Of a DNA stretch of 64,000 nt, positions 12,964-23,962 are shown one piece after another (positions within the stretch are counted from its first letter, which is position 1; the number at the start of each line of letters is the position of its first letter). The notes under the pieces were generated by a model, which was given only the letters and a program-made list of their open reading frames with translations, did not search any database and had not been told where the DNA came from. The stretch is from positions 29,901,458 to 29,965,457 of the forward strand of contig OZ038315.1 in the NCBI GenBank assembly GCA_964035775.1, given 5' to 3'. The stretch comes from Osedax frankpressi. Lineage: Eukaryota > Annelida > Polychaeta > Sabellida > Siboglinidae. The position numbers were made by a program, and so were the translations under genes.

Positions 12964-15900
12964 GATATAACCTGTATCATACTGAACGGATATGTTTTTT
13001 AACATCACAATAACATTATTTACTAGCCACACAAACAGATTTGTTACGTTATATTATACATTCATTACTATAATTTATTCACTTAATTAGTTATACTCTG
13101 TCAAATAAGTATTTATTAAATAAATATATTTATTTAAAGATAACAATAGGGTGTAATATATTTATTTGTCTAACTGGCTGGTATACTATAGTCATATCAA
13201 TATTACCCATAAAATACCGATATAATATACATGCCAATATCTATAGTGAGCGTTTATATTTTACAATACTCATCCAAGTGTATCTTTAATTAATATTTTT
13301 TATGTTATTATTAGGGTTGTAAATAAAACCGAACTGATACATTACGAACTGATACTTTAACACTTTGATACCGAACTGATACTTTGTAATTCAATATATT
13401 ACGATCCCGAACCCGAACTGATACTTTCATATTTTGATACCGAACCGAACTGATACTTTGATATATTAAAAATTACGAACTCGAACCCGAACTGATACAT
13501 TTATGATCTTTATTAAATAATAAAGTCATAAATAACTTCATGGAGTTCATTTGTAATTAAAATTAATTTTGATACATTTTTTTATTGGCAGTCAATAAAA
13601 ATTGACCTAAGGTCAAAAATGCAAAATACAAATGAATATTTTAATAATCATAGATTTATATAACATAAATAATTATATTGATTTGAGATTTATATTATGA
13701 ACTCAATTAGTAATCAATGATTGGCTGAATTAGTTTTTATTAATTATGACACTTCCCATTGTTCCAAACCAAACCAAAATGGACATTAAATTAAATGTTA
13801 GTAGATTTTTAATTCTATGAGATCATATAATATCTAAGCATATAATACTCTATATAGTGTGTGCATTTAAATCACTGAATTGAATAAATGAATTATATCG
13901 AGTATATTTTAAAATATTCTATTTTGTAATATATTATTTTATAAATTAATATTCATTGAATATATCATATATTTTATAATCTTATACAATCATTATATAA
14001 GTATTACAAGGCATAATATATACTACCAATTAATATATATATATATAATATGTATACTATATATATATACTATTTAGTAATAGTATTGGTACTAATTACT
14101 ATATTAATTAATATATATAAACCTTGATTTGAATTATTTTATTTTTATATTTCGAATATATAGTATCAACAATATTGAATATACAGGAAATTGAATACAT
14201 CTTTAAAGAAGAAGAAAAGAGGAGTGATGTATGGAAATCTTTTTATACAGTATATAAGAAAGGTTATATATTAAAACAGCTAGGTACAATTATTAGCGAA
14301 ATATGTAGATTTTAGCATATATTTGTGATTAATGATCACAAATCATACACTTTTTAAATTTATAAATGTATTAACACACATATATTTCGTATACTTATTA
14401 ATGTATTAAAGTACTTCATTTTACCATTTAATATTATTAATAATATTTTTATTCAATTGTTATTCAATTAGTCGGAAAAAAAGAATTAAAACTTGCAGAG
14501 GCAAAATGTAAGACCTGCTCGGTTATTATCAAATGTCCTGGGTGGAGTACTTCAGCACTTGCCAGGCATAAACTCATCCACCTAAGCTATAAGGCCAAAC
14601 CACAGAGTAAGTTTTAATGCACATATAAAATAATTGGAATTAATATTTTAAAATAAATTTAGGTTATACTAAAAATGTATCATCATATATGGATATAAAA
14701 ATCAGTAATGAAAAATCAAAAAATATTACTGAAGGAATTTGTTAGTATATATTTCCTTAATAACAATTCATCTTATTTGATCAACTATTATTATTTGTAT
14801 TCATTTAATAATTAATTATCAATTTTAGCTTTGTTTCTTGCAAGTAATATGCTACCATTATCATTGGTGGAATCACGGTCTTTTAAAGAGATGTGTAAAC
14901 GTTTTTGTGGAAATTATGAGGTTCCATCACGTTACATAATAACTGAACAGATTAAATTATATTATGAAGATGTGGTGATACATTTAAAAGATGAATTATC
15001 CAAGTGTTGCTATGCTAGCATGACAACCGATGCCTGGTCTAGCATCAACCAAACATCCTTCATCACGACTACAGTTGTGTATATCAAGGATGGAGATTTT
15101 CACTCGCATGTATTACAAACTCGATCATACTATGTTAGTTAATTTAAATATATATTATTTCACTATTAATTTTATAAATATATATTCAATTCATATAATT
15201 AATATTTCAAACATTATATTAGGATTCTCATACAAGCTCTAATCTATTAAAGTTATTAGTTGAGACTATGAAGGATTGGAATATGAATAATAAACAGTGC
15301 CTTCCTTCAGTTAATAATATATATATATATATAATTATATACATTGTATATATAATATTTATATTTTTTATAGTTGTGAATTATTTTAGCTAACAACTGA
15401 TAATGCTGCCAACATAAGCAAATGTGGAAAATTGGCTGTGACCGAAGGTCATATTTTTGCACATATTGGATGTTTTGCACATATATTAAATTTGACAGTA
15501 CAGCTTTTATTTAAGGTTTTTAAATAATTAGTTATATTAGCTATATTTAAGTATCATTTAGCATATATTTTAATAATTAATTCGTACAATTACAGAAGTG
15601 CAATTTCAATGACATATTGAGTAATATGCGTAAACTTGCTCAGTCTGTTCATCATTCTAGCAAGTTTACTGCTTTACTGAAGTCTGCGATGGAGGCTGAT
15701 AATAAATCTCCTCTTAAATTAAAAATGGACGTAGTTACCAGGTAAATTATTAATATAATACAATTATAATATGCTTTTGCATTTGATTATAATAATGCTT
15801 TTGAATCTTATTTTAATATTTAATAGGTGGAACAGTACATATGACATGATTTCAAGGTACCTTGAACTTCATCCATATCTATTAACTGCCTTTGGAGAAA

Positions 15901-18900
15901 CTCATCATAATCTTATGATTGAAGGCGAAGATATAGAATTGTGTAATCAATTATCTTTATGCCTTAAACCATTCAAATTAGTGACATTGGTTAGCTCTAT
16001 AGTAAGCATTCCAATGCAGAAATATCTAACAGTACAATAAATAGTATTTTAGATATATAATAAATTTAATTATAAAAAATAACTTATGTATATTATAAAT
16101 AATATCAATCACATACAGACTTTATCCAAAGATTCAATTTCACCAATATCAATGATATTACCTTTTATGTCAAAACTAATAAAAGGAATTCAGAAGAATG
16201 GAATTTTAAAATGTGCTGCGCCTGCCATGATAAGTTGCCTTTCCTCCCGGTTATTTATATAATTTTTCATGATAATTGAATCATTATAAAAAAATATATC
16301 ACATTCTAATAGAAATTTTTTATAGGTATGAAGACGATATATTTAAAATAGCGACATATCTTGATCCTAGATTCAAAAATTTAGAAGATCTTAATATTGA
16401 GGAAATTCATTCGAAAATATCTTTAAAATATGATGTAAGTATTCAACATTGTAATTCATATAAAACTATATAACCTATTATATTATTTTATATTATAAAA
16501 ATGTACTTTCTTTTATATCTTTATAATTTCCTAGATATTATATTCTCTGATATTCTATGATATTAAAAGAATATTAAATTAGAATGAATGCGAGGTGAAA
16601 ATAAAGGAGAATAGTGACAGTCAACTAAGTGAAATGGACATATTTCTAGGGATGCACCATAAACGTCCAAAGCGATCATCTGTTTATATTTATATAAATA
16701 TTACAACTTATCAAATAATATTAAAATTAATAATATGATAAAGTATAAATTTAGCCTCATTATTATATTACAATTAAATTTATTCTCATAATTGCTATCG
16801 ACAGATTACAGAAGAATTAAAAGAGTATGAGAGGATGCCATCGATATCCTTTGAGTCGTGTCCTCTCATGTGGTGGAAAGCATCAAATATGCCAATATTA
16901 TTTAGATTGGCTTGTCACCATTTAGTAATACAAGCTACATCAGTCGCAAGTGAAAGAATATTTTCATCAACTGGAAATATTTTATCATCGTCTAGAAACA
17001 GATTGAGTGACAAAAACTTAGATATGCTTACATTTTTGTATATAAATAATAAATAAAAATACTTATTTGTATTATTATAAGTGTTAGCATGTCTAGGTTT
17101 TATCACCCCATATTTTTCTAAATGATGATAAAATATTCGCTTACTTGTTACAAATACTATTTTTATGTATATTATACGAATTTGTATTATTATCATAATT
17201 TATATTAAATTATCTAAGTTTCTTTGTGATTTACTGATTAATTTACTTTCTAATTTATTAATTGTAATATTATTAGATAATAATTAAAAAATATAACAAA
17301 TGTATTAATTAATTCGCAATAATATCTAAATATATAATTAGATTTTACAGTGTTTCGAAACTTTGATTTTAGTTTTTGATACTGTTTCGAAACTTTGAAT
17401 TTAGCATTTGATACTGTTTCGAAACTTTGAATTTAGCATTTGATACTGTTTCGAAACTTTGATTTTAGCATTTGATACTGTTTCGAAACTTTGATTTTAG
17501 CATTTGATACTGTTTCGAAACTTTGATTTTGGGTATCATTTACAACCCTAGTTATTATACATTTAATTTTAATTTGTTTTCAACTTTTTTTTTCACTCTT
17601 TTATATAACTTTAATCATAAAATTGTTATCTCTATATGTATCCATAGAAGTACATATACATACTAAATATCGCTAAGGCTGAATTATGTAAGCTTTAATG
17701 CCGCTAGAATGGCTTGCTAATTAATAATCAAATAACAATTAACTATTTAGTATTATGTAAATATTAACTCTATAGGTTACTTCACGTATTATTTAATTAT
17801 ATTCTTGGCTAACGATGATTTAATTATAAAACTTGTATTCCATGGTATTATTTACATCACCTACATATTTGGTGTATCCATCTTATACAAATTTATATTT
17901 TCTTATCGCTTTTATTATACATATATTTTGTTTTCAAAGTTCTATTTATACACTACATATTGTATTATCTTTATACTATACATTTTTTATTATTTTAACG
18001 TTTTATTGTTATTAAACTAGCACTCTACGTTATATAGCTATTTTCTATTTAATACATTACCTGAACTATATTGCTTTTTATGTCGAATGTCTTATCATCA
18101 TTCAAACTGTTTCCACTACACAACATATAAAAATATGTATCAATGACATCTATTCCATTATTTTCCAATTGGTGAAATTTCTTAGGTTAACTTCGAGAAT
18201 TAGATGAACAACCAAATTGTTGGACTATACTTTACAGGGAACTGTATCCCGAATATTTTAATTTGCCGATTCCAGCGCAAACATTATTATACTTTTATCT
18301 TGTGATCAACTCTATCTTTTCTAGAATGGAATATATAGCACAAAGCTAGACTTCATATTCTCCTAATAAAATATTTCCCCGGTTCACTAGACAACGTATG
18401 TCGTTGATGTTTCATTGCAAATGAAAGCTATAAACACATATTTAATAAATGTTAATCTATGTTCAGAAGGATGACGGAAAGAATTAATAGAATTCAATCT
18501 ATAGGGACAAATACATTAGAACAATTAAATATTGATTTTTCGGGAGGGAATAAACCTGATATTGTTATTAAAAATGAAAAAAAAAGTATATCATCGATAT
18601 CACTGTGGTTTTTATTGTAAAGAAAATATGTCTACTGCCAATTTCAGGAAAATATAAAAATATTGCGATTCGGAATTTATCATTTACTACGTAATAGGTC
18701 TTTTGATTCTTGGTCAAATGAGCCAGTAATAAATAACCGATGGAATGATTAAGAGCTCTTATGTCAGTTTATTTCGGAAATTTTTAATATTGACTTCTCT
18801 TTTTACTAGTTTATAGCTTTTAGAGGTATTATTCTTTTATCACAATTTGTATTGCATATTATAAACTATTTCTGTGTTACTAAATTTTTACTTATACATT

Positions 18901-19467
18901 TGCTTTATTTTTTATATTCACGGCTATGAATTAAAATTTATATTCATTTAAATATATTTAATTTTATTTAATAATTATTTATCATATAATTAGACCATAC
19001 ATTATATATAAAATATGATAATATAAAACATACTTTTATTATATTGCGGGTATACATTACTCGTAATGTGACACTATTATACAGAATAAATAGGCTACCA
19101 GGTTTTCCAGGATATAGAAAATATAGGCTATCTGAGTTTCTTGGTAATCTTAGATTATAAAATAAATCGTCAAATATTATTAGAATATTTTTTGCCAGTT
19201 GTTGCTTTTTATATAATGACATATATATGCAATATTATTGACGAATAATTCTTATTAATTATAACCGTTATAGATGGAGAGGTGATATATTTCAATGGCT
19301 TTCCAAATAGTTTCAGTTGGCTTGCATATATGTACACAAAGTCAGATTATTATCTTCCTCAGTGGATACCCCTGGACGACGAACTCTTCGGACTAGATTA
19401 TGCAATCAATAGACTGAAATTTAGAAATCTCACTGGTAAGAACCTACTATTGATCTTATGGAATTAA
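9294..19467 (+). CDS. Galactoside alpha-1,2-fucosyltransferase-like protein (glycosyltransferase family 11), seven exons
   Basis: Expected to transfer L-fucose from GDP-fucose in alpha-1,2 linkage to galactose-type acceptors in the Golgi, as a type II membrane protein. Exons: 9294-9397, 9581-9760, 10478-10650, 11460-11646, 12004-12083, 12600-12714, 19274-19467. All introns are GT-AG and all phases fit, giving about 343 residues from Leu at 9295, close to the usual GT11 length. Residues 1-17 (LSLVLILIVISGICYLF) are a signal anchor. TQLHGRLGNLLFQYAS (about 40-55) is the family N-terminal motif. RLIGYYQSWRYF lies in exon 3. The GDP-fucose motif appears as GVHGRRGDM (176-184). IVASDN is at 220-225, DLCILSACKHMI and GTFSWWAGWLAN are in exon 6, and the C-terminal YYLPQWIPL is in exon 7. 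The initiator Met must lie in an unseen upstream exon, because 9294 follows an acceptor. Exon 7 may end at the stop (19467) or splice at 19435. The family call is firm; acceptor specificity is not. Confidence 0.88.
12715..13303 (+). other. Last intron of the fucosyltransferase, part before the hAT
   Basis: AT-rich intron sequence with a short TA tract (about 12932-12958). No other feature seen. Confidence 0.6.
13304..13311. repeat. hAT target-site duplication, left copy
   Basis: GTTATTAT directly before the transposon end, identical to 17551-17558. Confidence 0.92.
13328..13497. repeat. Left sub-terminal repeats of the hAT
   Basis: About six irregularly spaced copies of CGAACTGATAC, several extended to CGAACTGATACTTT. 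Sub-terminal repeats of this kind bind transposase in known hAT elements; binding here is inferred. Confidence 0.75.
14187..17056 (+). CDS. hAT transposase with BED zinc finger, at least twelve exons
   Basis: Cut-and-paste transposase with RNase-H-like fold. Exons: 14187-14262, 14472-14606, 14663-14740, 14829-15133, 15223-15309, 15390-15515, 15596-15741, 15827-16031, 16119-16233, 16313-16434, 16583-16681, 16805-17056. Every junction is GT-AG and every phase matches, giving about 581 codons with no stop until TAA at 17056. Exons 1-2 form a BED finger: SDVWKSF, then Cys38, Cys41, His58 and His62. MTTDAWSS in exon 4 carries the first catalytic Asp region, and LTTDNAANI in exon 6 the second. CFAHILNLTVQ and RWNSTYDMI follow, then ATYLDPRFKN in exon 10. 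Exon 12 has the C-terminal dimerisation signature ATSVASERIFSSTGN and SRNRLSDKNLDML. The start Met was not located and may need one more exon inside 13500-14186. The enzyme looks potentially functional. Confidence 0.85.
17351..17535. repeat. Right sub-terminal 32-bp tandem repeats of the hAT
   Basis: Six head-to-tail copies, the last partial, of a 32-bp unit beginning TGTTTCGAAACTTTGA and ending GCATTTGATAC. Each contains the palindrome TTTCGAAA. The motif differs from the left-end repeats, sharing only a GATAC core. Confidence 0.88.
17551..17558. repeat. hAT target-site duplication, right copy
   Basis: GTTATTAT directly after the transposon end; matches 13304-13311 exactly. Confidence 0.92.
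17559..18464 (+). other. Fucosyltransferase intron between hAT and LINE fragment
   Basis: Mostly AT-rich. An open, less AT-rich stretch at 18194-18349 reads RELDEQPNCWTILYRELYPE then YFNLPIPAQTLLYFYLV. It resembles coding sequence but I cannot assign it; a decayed transposon piece is likeliest. Confidence 0.4.
18465..18700 (+). pseudogene. Decayed LINE (non-LTR retrotransposon) fragment
   Basis: One frame reads RRMTERINRIQSIGTNTLEQ then LNIDFSGGNKPDIVIKNEKK. After a frameshift in the A-run near 18577-18585 a second frame gives YIIDITVVFIVKK. The pair KPDIVI...YIIDIT is a pattern I associate with the region downstream of reverse transcriptase in several non-LTR families. The fragment lies in the last fucosyltransferase intron, sense to the gene. 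The subfamily is not resolved. Confidence 0.5.
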
Positions 19468-19554
19468 CGCGAAATATCCATTCACCATTTACAACTCGAT
19501 CATATTTAATTTCCTGTTATAATATCTATATCGACTTTATATAATTAAGCACAT

Positions 19555-19705
19555 TTCAATAAAATACTAGTATTTTAATAATAGCTATTATCATGTTTAC
19601 TAATAAATTAAATTCCTATTTGAAGATTATGATATAGAAACTAAGAAGATGAACCACTGAAAAAAATCTATCCACATCAAGATGTATTTAAATATGTTTT
19701 AACTT
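19555..19705 (-). repeat. Inverted distant copy of a sequence found in every tandem unit
   Basis: The reverse complement matches 27775-27910 in U1 and its counterparts in the other units. Shared blocks include TTTGAAGATTATGATATAGA, TGAAAAAAA.CTATCCACAT and AAAATACTAGTATT in the same order, with scattered differences. It is a dispersed repeat that predates the array. Confidence 0.65.
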
Positions 19706-20025
19706 ACATTATAGTACTTTGTTAATTATTATTAATATTTTTATTATTAAGTTTCATTTATACAAACGTTGTATACATTTATATTTTCAATATGCGCGAT
19801 TATAGTATATACACTGAGACATAGCAGAAAACCAGGGTACATGTAATTTAAAGCATTTATATATTATATATGATATTTTTATATAATATATTATATATAT
19901 CATGTGATATCAGAAATTGTGTGATTTATTTAAAAAATAAATCAAATAATCATTTCATTATTATTTATTTTTTCAAATCATTAATTTTCTTCGTATATCC
20001 TTATTCTAGATAGATTAATATGGTT

Positions 20026-20062
<37 letters not shown>

Positions 20063-20215
20063 GAAGTTATGCAGAATGTATTACATATAATAAAAATGTA
20101 ATACATATTTATAGTATACTCATTGGTATAGTTATGTTGTAACCTAATATTACATAGCAGTAGGGCCAATTAAAATTTCTAAATGTCTCTATGTCTATTG
20201 CTACTTCTAGACCCG
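19706..20215. other. AT-rich intergenic spacer
   Basis: A TA tract lies at about 20028-20060. No gene seen; the open frame at 19981-20169 is low-complexity. Confidence 0.4.
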
Positions 20216-20216
20216 T

Positions 20217-20309
20217 TAAGGGGTATTCACACAGATTTTTTTACAGCTTTTAAGCTGCCTAATTAGGCAGCTTAAAAGCTGTAAAAAATTCTGTATGAAT
20301 GCCCCTTTA
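20217..20309. mobile_element. 93-bp foldback MITE
   Basis: An almost perfect palindrome over its whole length. The outer arms are AAGGGGTATTCACACAGA and the complement of TCTGTATGAATGCCCCTT. The central 40 bases (20243-20282) form a perfect palindrome built on ACAGCTTTTAAGCTGCCTAA. The flanking bases allow a TA duplication, but the A/T-rich borders make this uncertain. No coding capacity. GC content well above its surroundings. Confidence 0.75.
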
Positions 20310-20641
20310 GAATCATACAAAAAACAACTGGATTGAATCATTTTATCAGTTGTTATGCTGATTGTAGTATTTGTCTCGGTTTCTGATTAATTGTCTACAT
20401 AATATATAGCTTAACATAAGATATAACTATATCTACTGTATAGATTAGTGTGTATTAAGCACATTATATTGTATATAGTACAATTTACGGTATACATTAT
20501 ACAGTGTATACTATACACGATACAATGCATGGTCTAACCTATAGTATATACTGGGAGATTAATAAAATAGGAATTATATATTTAAACATTGTTTGCAAAT
20601 ACAAATTAAAATAATGTTTCAAACAATGTATTACATTTATT
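20310..20641. other. AT-rich spacer
   Basis: Contains GTATA-rich short palindromes around 20400-20560; no gene seen. Confidence 0.35.
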
Positions 20642-20695
20642 GATATGGAAAGTGAATACCATATCATTTATGATTGTCCAAATACATGCTGCAGG
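20642..20695 (+). pseudogene. Small LINE C-terminal zinc-motif fragment
   Basis: DMESEYHIIYDCPNTCC matches the pattern ExExHxxxxCP that ends the ORF2 of several non-LTR retrotransposons. Only this short piece is recognisable, and the flanks carry no further coding signal. Confidence 0.4.
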
Positions 20696-21639
20696 TAAAA
20701 ATATCATACTAGTTATACTATTTGTGATGTAATTTTAAAACATAAATTAGTATTTTTTTATATACATAATAATATATAAAAAATATAACTAATATATGGA
20801 TTGATTTTTAAATGATAATTATTTGCTATAACATATAAATATGAATAATTATATTTACGGCCTAGATATGATATAGAAGATATACGCGTACGGATAACCT
20901 GAGTAATCTTGAGTACAATCGTACACTAATCTTCTATATATTTGATTATATGTTATAAAATGTTGAATACATAACTTGTATAGACATATTTTATTCTGTG
21001 AGCATTTCCTTACGCAGACCGTCAAACAAATAACTGTAACAACATATGTAACAAACAAACCTTTATTAATAATGTTTAGAATTAATAAATAATTTCTATA
21101 ATTACATATCACGCACTTAACATATTTATTTGCAAGATACATTTGACTATCTATTAATTTATAATTGTGGGTACGTACAGTTGTACTTTCTATATTGTTT
21201 TAAATATAAGAGCCTATTGTAATTAAATTAGATAACAAATATTGTAGAACATAATACAATTTATTGTATCGTGCATATCTAATTATTGTAATATATATAT
21301 ATATATATTTAATTCTAATATATTATTAACATAAACTATATAATTATATTTACCTCGATTTTTATCTCTGATTTAATTTTATAATGTATTAATAATTATA
21401 TGTACAATGTACATTCGATTATTTAAATTTATTTAAGTTAGAAGTAATTTGAATTGTAATTAATCAATATTTCAATTTATCTACTCTCTTGAATATTAAC
21501 TCATTAATATTATTTATTATATTTTATTAATATTATACCTATTATTCAAAACATAATGTATTTATTAATAGTCATTAGTTATATTGAATTAATTTCCAAA
21601 TGGATAAAAACTGATAAAAAAAATTGATTTATTCATTCA
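20696..21639. other. AT-rich spacer
   Basis: No supported gene; the minus frame 20855-21142 is AT-driven. This is the last stretch before homology to the tandem array begins. Confidence 0.35.
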
Positions 21640-22528
21640 CCATTTTTGATTATAATAGTTATATATTAGGATTTTATAATTTAAATAGCGTTTTATAAAT
21701 TAGTGTATATTTATTATAATATATATATACTATCTACTTTATAAACCGAAAGCATAATTTTTTAAGAAAAAAGCTGTTTAAAAAATAATTAAGTTTAACT
21801 GAAATAATTCTCCTATAGACATCGAATGGTTTTAAATACAGCAAATAAACAAATGTTTTATATACAGTTTTTATTGAATAAAAAAGTATTGAAATGAAAT
21901 ATCTAAAACTAAGATTTAATTTATTATATTTAATAATTAATTTTCAATTATACTATATAGCAACTCGTCATATGAAAATAAAATATTATGTTTTTAATTG
22001 AAAACAATTTGATATTTAATACAATTTAAATTAGTAAATATAAAACTAATATTTACTTTATTTTAATTGAATCATAAATAATAAAATATTAAATTAAAGT
22101 AGTATTTATATTAATATGTGACTAATTTAAATATATAAAACATATGCATATATATTTAATATTTGTTAGACATTTGAGTTTACTTTATATGTGACCCATA
22201 ACTATGTAATCCTTAATTTTAAAGAGATATAACAACTAAAATGATATCACCGATTCCTATAAAACATAGCTCTAAACAATTTTATTTGGTCACAATCCTT
22301 TATAGATAATGAACTGTATTTGAATTATTCATAATATTATGTAATGTAATAAGATAATTCTAATTATCATATAAAATTATATAGAATATTAGATTTAAAT
22401 AAAATCGAATAATATAAAAATATATATTATATAAATTAATAAAATTATATTATTATTCCAGAAAGTAAATGAAAATAAATGCGAGCACAAACATAATAAT
22501 ACGGCATGCAAATATATATTTGTATTAT
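21640..22528. repeat. Diverged edge copy of the tandem unit (unit end portion)
   Basis: Co-linear with about 28615-29730 of U1, but with many substitutions and indels. Shared blocks include AAGTTTAACTGAAATA, ACAACTCGTCATAT against GCAACTCGTCATAT, ATTATGTTTTTAATTGAA and GAATTATTxATAATATTATG. By contrast U1-U5 are almost identical to one another. Older, un-homogenised repeats at an array edge are typical of satellite arrays. Confidence 0.7.
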
Positions 22529-22840
22529 TTTGCAGTCTATAGTTAGTTAAAATGTTGCTTAGGCTCCACTAGCCCATGTCTATTTAGATCTTGGTAGTTT
22601 AAATGGGTGCTTAGCAATGACACTATCCTCTCACTGATTGACTAGTTTAAATGAGTGCTTAGTCGTGTTCATTATCTTCTCACTAGTTTACTAGTTTAAA
22701 TGATTACTTAGCGATGTCACTATCCTCTCACTGGTCGGTTAGTTTAAATTAGTGCTTAGTGGTGATCATTATCCTCCCACTGGTAAGATCTAAATAGTGA
22801 TGGTATAGTGGAGTATCCTCCATCTACTATAGACTGCAAA
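22529..22840. mobile_element. 312-bp inverted-repeat-bounded minisatellite element, U1
   Basis: The ends are TTTGCAGTCTATAG (22529-22542) and its exact complement CTATAGACTGCAAA (22827-22840). An inner inverted pair, ATTTAGATCTT and AAGATCTAAAT, brackets four tandem copies (22595 to about 22787) of a 48-49-bp unit starting TAGTTTAAATGAGTGCTTAG and ending near CTATCCTCTCACTGG. No coding capacity. Miniature elements with internal tandem repeats between terminal inverted repeats are known in several invertebrates; the family here is not identified. Confidence 0.72.
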
Positions 22841-23294
22841 TGCATATCAAAGAAGGAGTTATATTATGTATAAAAACGAATCGTAAACCTAAGTATAGTT
22901 AGTATAATACATATAATAGAATACACAAACATACATATATATAAAATAATAATATGTAAATATGTTTTTAATTAAATTTGTAAAAAATAGATTAAATTAT
23001 TCAAATAATAATAATTTTTAAAATATTCAATATTTAACAGATTTCTAATATGTTTGTTGAGATTATATTACGTAAAGCATCTTCTATATATACAAAGTCC
23101 TCAAATGATCCGACAATTAAAGCATATCCTAAATATAAAGCATACTAACATCCAATGGATGACTAAACATAAACAAATGACATAAAGCATACCCTACATC
23201 AAAAGAACCAACCCATAAGGAAGAAAACTATAAAAAAGGACTAACCTTTAATTTAGTTAAGAAGACATTCTCAAGCGCACCGGAAAGAATCAGA

Positions 23295-23345
23295 ATGCAA
23301 TTCGAGAATATTTCACTTGACCAACGAAATGTTCTCGGATTACAT
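23295..23345. repeat. Hairpin H1, U1
   Basis: A 20-bp stem with an 11-base loop. The stem carries one change (ATTACAT for ATTGCAT) that breaks a C-G pair seen in the other units. Confidence 0.7.
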
Positions 23346-23616
23346 TGCCTTCTTAATCTAATAAATATAAATGAAGTATTTTATTTATTATTTTGATATT
23401 AAATATTATAGGACACGTGATATATTATTATGTGATACGTCTAAAAGTATAAGTAAAATTCAATTCAACTATAGTTGAATTAAGATGGACTCTAGTCCAA
23501 AGTTTTATAAAAGTTTGTAATATATTTAAAAATTAATGGAGGATTAAAATGGAGCTTATGCGGACACTTAGTGACTCCAAGACCTATTTATCTAAGTTTT
23601 GATGTAATGTTGTGTA

Positions 23617-23962
23617 TTACAATTTAATATGATCTTTCGGTAAGATAAGATCGAAATCAGTTGCGTGCTATACCTGCAATGACAATAGAGAAAGTATTTG
23701 AAGCATTATATTAAGGTCGACTGTATCAAAATTGGAGAATAGATCTAGGAGAATTGTAAACATTCTATAATTTTGTTTTGGATTAGATTAAATGTCATTA
23801 AGGAATACTATTAGAGCTGTCTCGGTGTAAGCACTTTGGAATGGATCAAGTATGTTGTTTTTCATATTAAATAGCTTTAGCTGAGTAGATAAGAAGTAAT
23901 TATTTAGTTATTTTTCCAAGAAATTCTACAATGATTCTGAAAATTGTATTATAGTTATTTTC
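23617..23962 (-). pseudogene. Decayed LINE reverse transcriptase fragment, U1
   Basis: Homologous to the U2 fragment, with small changes (for example GATCTTTCGG for GAGCTTTCGG at 23631). No longer open in any single frame. Confidence 0.6.

Larger units (their letters stand above)
13312..17550 (+). mobile_element. hAT DNA transposon, apparently complete
   Basis: The left end reads TAGGGTTGTAAAT and the right end is ATTTACAACCCTA, its exact reverse complement. The element is flanked by a perfect 8-bp duplication, GTTATTAT, at 13304-13311 and 17551-17558. Eight-base duplications and TAGGG/CAGGG ends are hallmarks of hAT. It is 4,239 bp long, carries sub-terminal repeats at both ends (different motifs), and encodes one transposase in the same orientation as the host gene whose intron it occupies. 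Perfect duplications and matching ends argue for a fairly recent insertion. Confidence 0.93.

Noticed and set aside
13312-17550. LTR or virus-like element in the fucosyltransferase intron
   Set aside because: No long terminal repeats, gag, protease or integrase motifs; short inverted ends, 8-bp duplication and hAT signatures decide it.
22595-22787. CRISPR-like regular repeat
   Set aside because: The units are 48-49 bp, directly adjacent and diverged, with no spacer alternation; the setting is eukaryotic. It is a minisatellite.
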